64,000 bases of DNA, taken from NCBI RefSeq assembly GCF_029227915.1, contig NC_079883.1, forward strand, positions 26,722,001-26,786,000, read 5' to 3'. The translations under genes were made by a program, and so were the position numbers. Numbering within the stretch: the first letter of the stretch is position 1; each line of letters starts with the position of its first letter. The DNA is from Hydractinia symbiolongicarpus. Taxonomy: Eukaryota > Cnidaria > Hydrozoa > Anthoathecata > Hydractiniidae. A model generated the notes under the pieces. It did no database searches and was not told the origin of the DNA. It saw only the letters and a list, made by a program, of their open reading frames with translations. This document shows positions 58,926-64,000 of this stretch, one piece after another.

Positions 58926-59914
58926 TTATCCACTTCTTTGTTATCCGTCTTTAGCTATTATAAGAACCGTTGAATTTTTTACAACAACACCCCTTGATGT
59001 CATGAATTAGTAATAATGGTTATAAAACAGCTTTTGAAGTCAATTGTTATATAAAATATATGATAACTAATTTTGTTTAAAGTTCCAAACGCGTTCGTGA
59101 GTTCCTGTTTGTCGAAGATAAAATTAAACTTAATTAGCTACTAGTTGGTGCAGAATATCTTTTTGTTGTTTGGGACATTGAGACATTGAAACGTTGTTGT
59201 TTGGGACATTGAGACAAATGAGAATTATACAAGGACAGTACATTAAAAGCTGTTTTACATTGTACAAAACTGATAGTAGATGAAGCTACGTAGTTGTCAG
59301 CAAATAAGAACATTTTTGTCAGTAAAACAAATTACAGTGTCAAACTTTCTCCAATTTTTTTTTTCAATTCGTAGTTGCGTACGTGCCAGTTTGGTTTTTA
59401 AAACTATTCGAATTGTTTCTTTGAAAGTTAAACCACGACAATCGAGTTCATTTTCATTTTTTTTTAATAATGCAACAGCATTATGGTGGCATATCAACAA
59501 ACTTTCTGTGGTAAATGGCTGCTCACAGTGTCTTTAAATAATTTCGCGGTTTTATGACGTCATTGGAAACTTCGGAGCAGTGTTTCTCATAATATTTTTA
59601 TTACAATCTGTCTGCAATGGGTGATGGTTTTATTAAACTTTTGATGAAATTTATGGAGAATTTCTTCATGTGCTTGGAATTCCTTGTCATCTCGGTGCAC
59701 GTGGTGTTTGGAAGTCAATTAGCAATCCAGTCCACTGGATGGGTATTGTAGCTATATTATATGCTATGCTTTTTATTATAAGAAACCGATTTATAAGAAA
59801 CTTAGTGCTGGAAATTTAATTAAATTTTGGAGCAAAACATGTTAGTCAATTTTTTATCAGAAACTTCTTTACAAGGAAGAAAGGTTTTCGTGAGTATGAC
59901 TGACAGGACATATT

Positions 59915-60058
59915 CAGCCTCGTCCTCAGGAATTTTTGTCTCTCATCGACGCTGTACCCTCGTCGTGCTATATTCAAAAAGAGACAAAGAGAGATAGAGA
60001 GACAAGTAAAAAATAAGTAAAAAAATAAAAAGACAACAGGTCCTGGAATCGAGGTTGG
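59915..60058. mobile_element. MITE-like element, CAACCTCG family, long copy
   Basis: CAGCCTCGTCCTCAGGAATT at the left, GGTCCTGGAATCGAGGTTGG at the right, with a core containing a purine-rich AAAAAGAGACAAAGAGAGAT stretch. About 144 bases. Confidence 0.7.
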
Positions 60059-61264
60059 TGACATATTGTAGTTAAATGATCAAAAGCGATATTTTATGTA
60101 ATGATGCAGTAGTTTTACTTATTGTACATTCAATGTTTTTCTTTTACGTTCTTCATTTTTCGGAATTTGACATCTTGGTTTCAAGATAGTGATGTGGGTT
60201 CTAGGTTCCATTCTTCATTGGAGAACATCAGTAGAGCTTGATAAGTATCTTCATTATGAATCACATCATGATTTCATGTAACAAGAAACATCAATTTTAT
60301 TGTAAAGCATAGCAGAATGAGATTTCAAGATAAATAGTTTTCACTCATCATTGTTATAAAACCGCAAAAAAATACTTGCTATTTGAGATTTGTAGATGAG
60401 AAGAAGAAATATTTTTCTTAACTTTTATCTAAATATGCAGTAGTATGGTAGGGGATATCTTTTTGCTGTTTTTTCTTGAGTAATTTTTCAAAATAAAATT
60501 CGCCAAAACTAATTTTTGCGAAGTTGGCAAGTTTAATTTTTAAATGCCGCGAATTCTACGGAAATAAAGAAATATATGACATTTTTCTCAACTTATTCCG
60601 TTTTTTTCAAGGGCTTTATGAGCCATTAAATAAAGACTGGTGTCTTAAAATTCACATATGTATTATATGTAGTGCTATGTCAACCAAAAGAAAAAATTCG
60701 CGACAATTAATTTTCGTGAATTTCGCGAATATCGAGTTTCCTAATAATTGTCAAAAGTTTACAAAAACTTGCGAAATTCGGGGTTATATCGCTTAAATTT
60801 TTCAGCGAAATGACTCTTTTTGCAGTGACATATAAAATAGAGACGATAGTAAAAAAAACCTATGTAGGATTTTTAATAGGTTAGAAGTCCAAAACTTGCA
60901 TCTTAAAGTTAGTCTGTTGTCAAAAATATTGGATTTTAAATCAAGGTTGTTCCTTCGCTCATCTTATTTCTAGTTGACGAGTTAAGCAACGATTGGTTAA
61001 CTTGCTCACTATAATATAGCAGCTACGGCTATTTTTCTTTGTTCCTAAGTTTGGAATGGTATCCGGAGATTTACTTTAAAATGGGGTATTCTATATCAAA
61101 AATTTCATCATAACTGTACATTAATTGTTACACGAACCGCCGTGTGACTTCCGTCTAACACAGCAGCACTCCCATCGTTAGTTATTTTGTGCAAATTTTT
61201 CCCTAATTAATACAAGTAAGAAAGCCAGTACCTTGCTGTTATGCAGTACTTTTTATTTTTATAG

Positions 61265-61498
61265 TCTTCACCGGCACGACGACGTCGAATCTCCGTCAAA
61301 AGCACACATGTACGTAAACAATCTACACGGCCGATTGCACCACGACAAAGAAGACGAACATTATCGTCGGGTTGTGTGCAACGTTCGCCGCAAAGTCCCC
61401 GACGAGATCAGTCAGCTTCGTTACCAAGCCCCCGTTTTCAAATTCAAAACGAAGGTTCCAGCATAACGTCTGTAGTTGTTCCATCAAGACGTCTTTCG
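61265..61498 (+). CDS. Internal exon: very basic Arg/Ser segment, 78 codons
   Basis: Acceptor TTTTTATAG, donor TCG then GTACGT, phase 0 at both ends. The peptide is rich in Arg, Ser, Pro and Gln: PARRRRISVKS, RQRRRTLSSG, RSPQSPRRDQSASLPS, then FQIQNEGSSITS and a terminal PSRRLS. Three RR-x-S groups are present, the last ending exactly at the splice junction. A different frame is open for slightly longer but is more unusual in composition and lacks compatible splice phases, so I prefer this one. This arrangement, a variable N-terminus then an RRxS at an exon end, recalls the start of the UCR1 module of PDE4 phosphodiesterases, but that is only a suggestion. Confidence 0.65.
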
Positions 61499-62345
61499 GT
61501 ACGTTAATATTAAAACTACTTATTTTTTTATCGGGTGAAACATAATGAACGCTTTTTTTTTACAGCAAACAACAAAATAAAATCCTAAAATTTGAAACAA
61601 CAGTTAAGCCTAGGTTTATTATCAGTTCAAGAATGGATTTTGAAAACTCATACATGAAATATTTGCATAAAAATAACTTAAGAAATACAACTACTTGTTC
61701 GCAGTATGATTTAAAAAAATTTTTGCCATGTGTACATTGTTTACATACTACCTGGTAGTTAGTATAACTTAATTTATGATCGCCAAAACGTTGTAGTGCT
61801 TAGAGAATCTGTTAATTACAGGGCATTATGTTAACGATACACGCAATAAGACGTTTTCACTTTAAAGTGTTGATTATACTCGTACTTTATGATTAAGTTC
61901 TAATCGGGGGAGGGGGTATTCTCGGTAGAAAACGTTCTTCTTTTTTTGCCAGAACATTCAAGTCGGTGTTTAATTTTAGGAATGTTTTACCTTTGCTAAG
62001 AAACTAATTTATGTCTGTAATACTTGAACCAACCAGATTAACTCGTTTGTTCATATTTTCTGGGACCGTAAGTTTCTTGTCGGGATACTAAGATATCAAC
62101 GACTCGTATGCCACACTGGTAAACTTGATAGTTACCATAACATGAAATCTGCAGAATTTTAACCTTCTGAAACTAAGACTTAAAAAAATGCTGCTTATAA
62201 AAAAAACGTGTAATTTGATTAAGATGATGAAGATTAACAATGATTTAGGTAGTTGTATACAAGAAACTTTACGAATTTTTGTAAGCACGTTGCAGCTGGA
62301 TCATCTAAAAATTATTTACAGCAATTACTCAAAGTAACTAACAGC

Positions 62346-62424
62346 AATCTCGTCACCAGGGCATTTTAGGTTTAAGTTTGCATCCTAATATCAAAATAAG
62401 TCACAAGTCCTAGGAACGAGGTTG
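62346..62424. mobile_element. MITE-like element, CAACCTCG family
   Basis: CAATCTCGTCACCAGGGCAT at the left and AAGTCCTAGGAACGAGGTTG at the right; 79 bases. Confidence 0.75.
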
Positions 62425-62902
62425 TCCTTTCAGATTATACATATTTACTATTTATACACCAATACGCTGGAGATGAATCCTGTCAAACAAAACTCACGCA
62501 GAAGAAATAACTTTATCAAATTTGCACAAATATTTGTGGCTTCCGTTATTAACTGCTTGAAATTCCTTTTCAATGATAAACCAGATTCCTTATTTTGTAT
62601 TTCAAATGTATTTCTTGGGTGTTATCAGTAGTAAGAAGGATTTCATGATATTAACATTAAGAAGATTTAGAATAGAGAATGGTGTTTGTGTTACATGAAA
62701 TTAGCATGTAGAAGAAAAAAATGCTAACAATAGAATAGATTTATTACAACTTTGCCAAACTTTTAGTGTTGTAGTCTTGGTAACTTGTTATGTTTCTTTA
62801 AAGAATATGTAAAACGATAAACTAAAGGGAGGTGTTAACGCATGCGCAATAAGTTGAAGTTATATTACATGTTGTGTATTGTATGTTGCATTTAAAACTT
62901 GA

Positions 62903-62979
62903 CAACCTCGTCCCCAGGGTATGGGGCCTCTGAGCCGTTATTACGGAGTCAAGGCAAAATGCCCTGTGAACGAGGTTGA
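62903..62979. mobile_element. MITE-like element, CAACCTCG family, best-preserved copy
   Basis: CAACCTCGTCCCCAGGGTAT at the left, AATGCCCTGTGAACGAGGTTG at the right; the core GGGGCCTCTGAGCCGTTATT matches the 42541-42641 copy. Good candidate for a family consensus. Confidence 0.8.
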
Positions 62980-64000
62980 AACGTTAAATAATTTCTGGTC
63001 TAATTCTTTTTTCGTATGTTCACAGTAACGTGAGACTCAAGTTATGAAGTTCTTTAACAGAAAACTTCAGAAGGTTTCTGTGCATAGTTTTTGATAGCGC
63101 CGATTTGAAAAGGCGGAATATTTTGTTTTATAAAGAAAGAAAGAGAAAAAAAAATTTTAGAATTTTACTGTATCCTTTGAAAAAATTAGGAAGAAAAAAG
63201 ATATGCGATAGAAAGATTATAATTATATAAAAATAAATAAGTTATGAATATATAAATAATTGAAAGAGTAAACAGAAACAACTAAACAAATAATAATAAT
63301 AACAACATCGACAAGTAAGAAACAAATCATGTGGACCTCTTCTATGGGCAGTTTAGCCGGAACCGAAAGGTCGTAGCAAGTAAACAAACAACCCTTTAAA
63401 TGATTCAGAAATATGTTATCCTAAAAATTTCCTTAACTGAAACGGAATGCATGTATGTGGTATATTTAGCCACAGTCACTATGCGCAATTATAACTATAT
63501 AACGACGTCGGTATCATTACTGCGTAGTGTCGTTTTTATGGACATTGCAAACGACTTAAAAAATGATCAATTTATAGTATGACGTAGATAGGTTCCCTCT
63601 GCACACCTGAAGGCGTTTCAAATCATTCGTTTAGTAATTTAGTTTTTAAGTGCTATGAGCAATCGAGGCCAATCTTTATATTCAAAACACCTACGCAAAA
63701 AATGTTATAAAAACATTTCACTAATTGTTATAATTCACACTCTTATTTTCGTGTACTTTCGTATATAAAAGAGTTTTAATCGCAGTTTGTGCTTTAGTGT
63801 TTCATACCAACCTCCGCACTACGTTGTACCCTATACAATGTTTACTGCAAATACCATATTTGGTCATTTCTCATGCGAAAAATTAAAATAGCATCCATAA
63901 ACACTTAAAATTTGTTAGACGCCTATTTGATGTATGAGATACTGTTCTTTAGCAAGCTTATTAAAAGGAGTGGGTGCAAGGTTGCAGATTTTTCATTACA

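Larger units (their letters stand above)
57524..61264. other. Intron between the 56273 and 61265 exons
   Basis: Besides a possible short exon (58545-58601) it holds two MITE copies (58860-58925 and 59915-60058). A direct duplication of TTGTTTGGGACATTGAGACA lies near 59166-59216. A region around 60490-60800 is full of TTTTCGCGAA-type units (AATTCGCCAAAACTAATTTT, TTCGTGAATTTCGCGAA), a repeat style also seen near 3700-3790 and 4200-4270. Confidence 0.5.
61499..64000. other. Probable intron continuing past the right edge
   Basis: No further exon could be supported. An ATG-starting stretch near 62473 (NPVKQNSRRRNNFIKFAQIF) has a possible GTATTT donor but no other support. Two MITE copies (62346-62424 and 62903-62979) are present. 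Confidence 0.45.

Noticed and set aside
61233-61466. 77-codon ORF rich in His/Asp over the 61265 exon
   Set aside because: The alternative frame of the same bases is flanked by a proper acceptor and donor in phase 0 and has the Arg/Ser composition of the neighbouring exons, so this one is a shadow frame.

Overview
The window is animal nuclear DNA: AT-rich, with intron-dense genes, GT-AG introns of tens to a few hundred bases and many short non-autonomous repeats. Codon use, the deeply conserved intron-rich exportin gene and the repeat style suggest an early-branching invertebrate. A cnidarian, perhaps a hydrozoan, is my best guess, but nothing in the window proves it.

Region 1 (about 1.8-19.0 kb, minus strand) is one complete gene for exportin-1 (XPO1/CRM1), the nuclear export receptor. 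I could place all 33 coding exons, with every exon phase agreeing; they give a 1077-residue protein. The leptomycin-reactive cysteine falls at residue 528, as in human. The 5.4 kb intron 13 holds a decayed piggyBac-type transposon in the same orientation and an unexplained 69-base in-frame exon-like segment. A spliced 5' leader may carry a short upstream ORF that overlaps the start codon.

Region 2 (about 22.1-36.4 kb) is a cluster of five related genes for multi-pass membrane proteins that I cannot assign to a known family. One (A) is on the minus strand, head-to-head with B; B, C, D and E run in tandem on the plus strand. B-E share one architecture: a long first exon with the membrane segments and a Cys-rich extracellular loop, then a second exon starting with Val-Cys that encodes a hydrophilic tail. 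A has its intron elsewhere. C and D also share about 1 kb of 3' flank, so they come from a segmental duplication. A block of about 115 bases is nearly identical between B and E, including silent sites, which points to gene conversion.

Region 3 (about 40.3-61.5 kb, plus strand) holds a scattered series of exons encoding disordered, Ser/Arg-rich segments with many Arg-Arg-x-Ser sites. Several begin with their own ATG and most end in phase 0, so this looks like the 5' part of a large gene with several alternative first exons; the body of the gene lies beyond the right edge. The layout recalls cAMP phosphodiesterase PDE4 genes, but no catalytic exon is present and the identity is a hypothesis.

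Between genes lie about a dozen copies of a MITE-like element with CAACCTCGTTCCCAGGGC-type inverted ends, copies of a second dispersed family built on a CCCGTGG...CCACGGG hairpin, a tRNA-derived SINE, foldback elements and a minisatellite that appears to have grown from a splice donor. Exon boundaries were placed by eye and may be off by a base or two.
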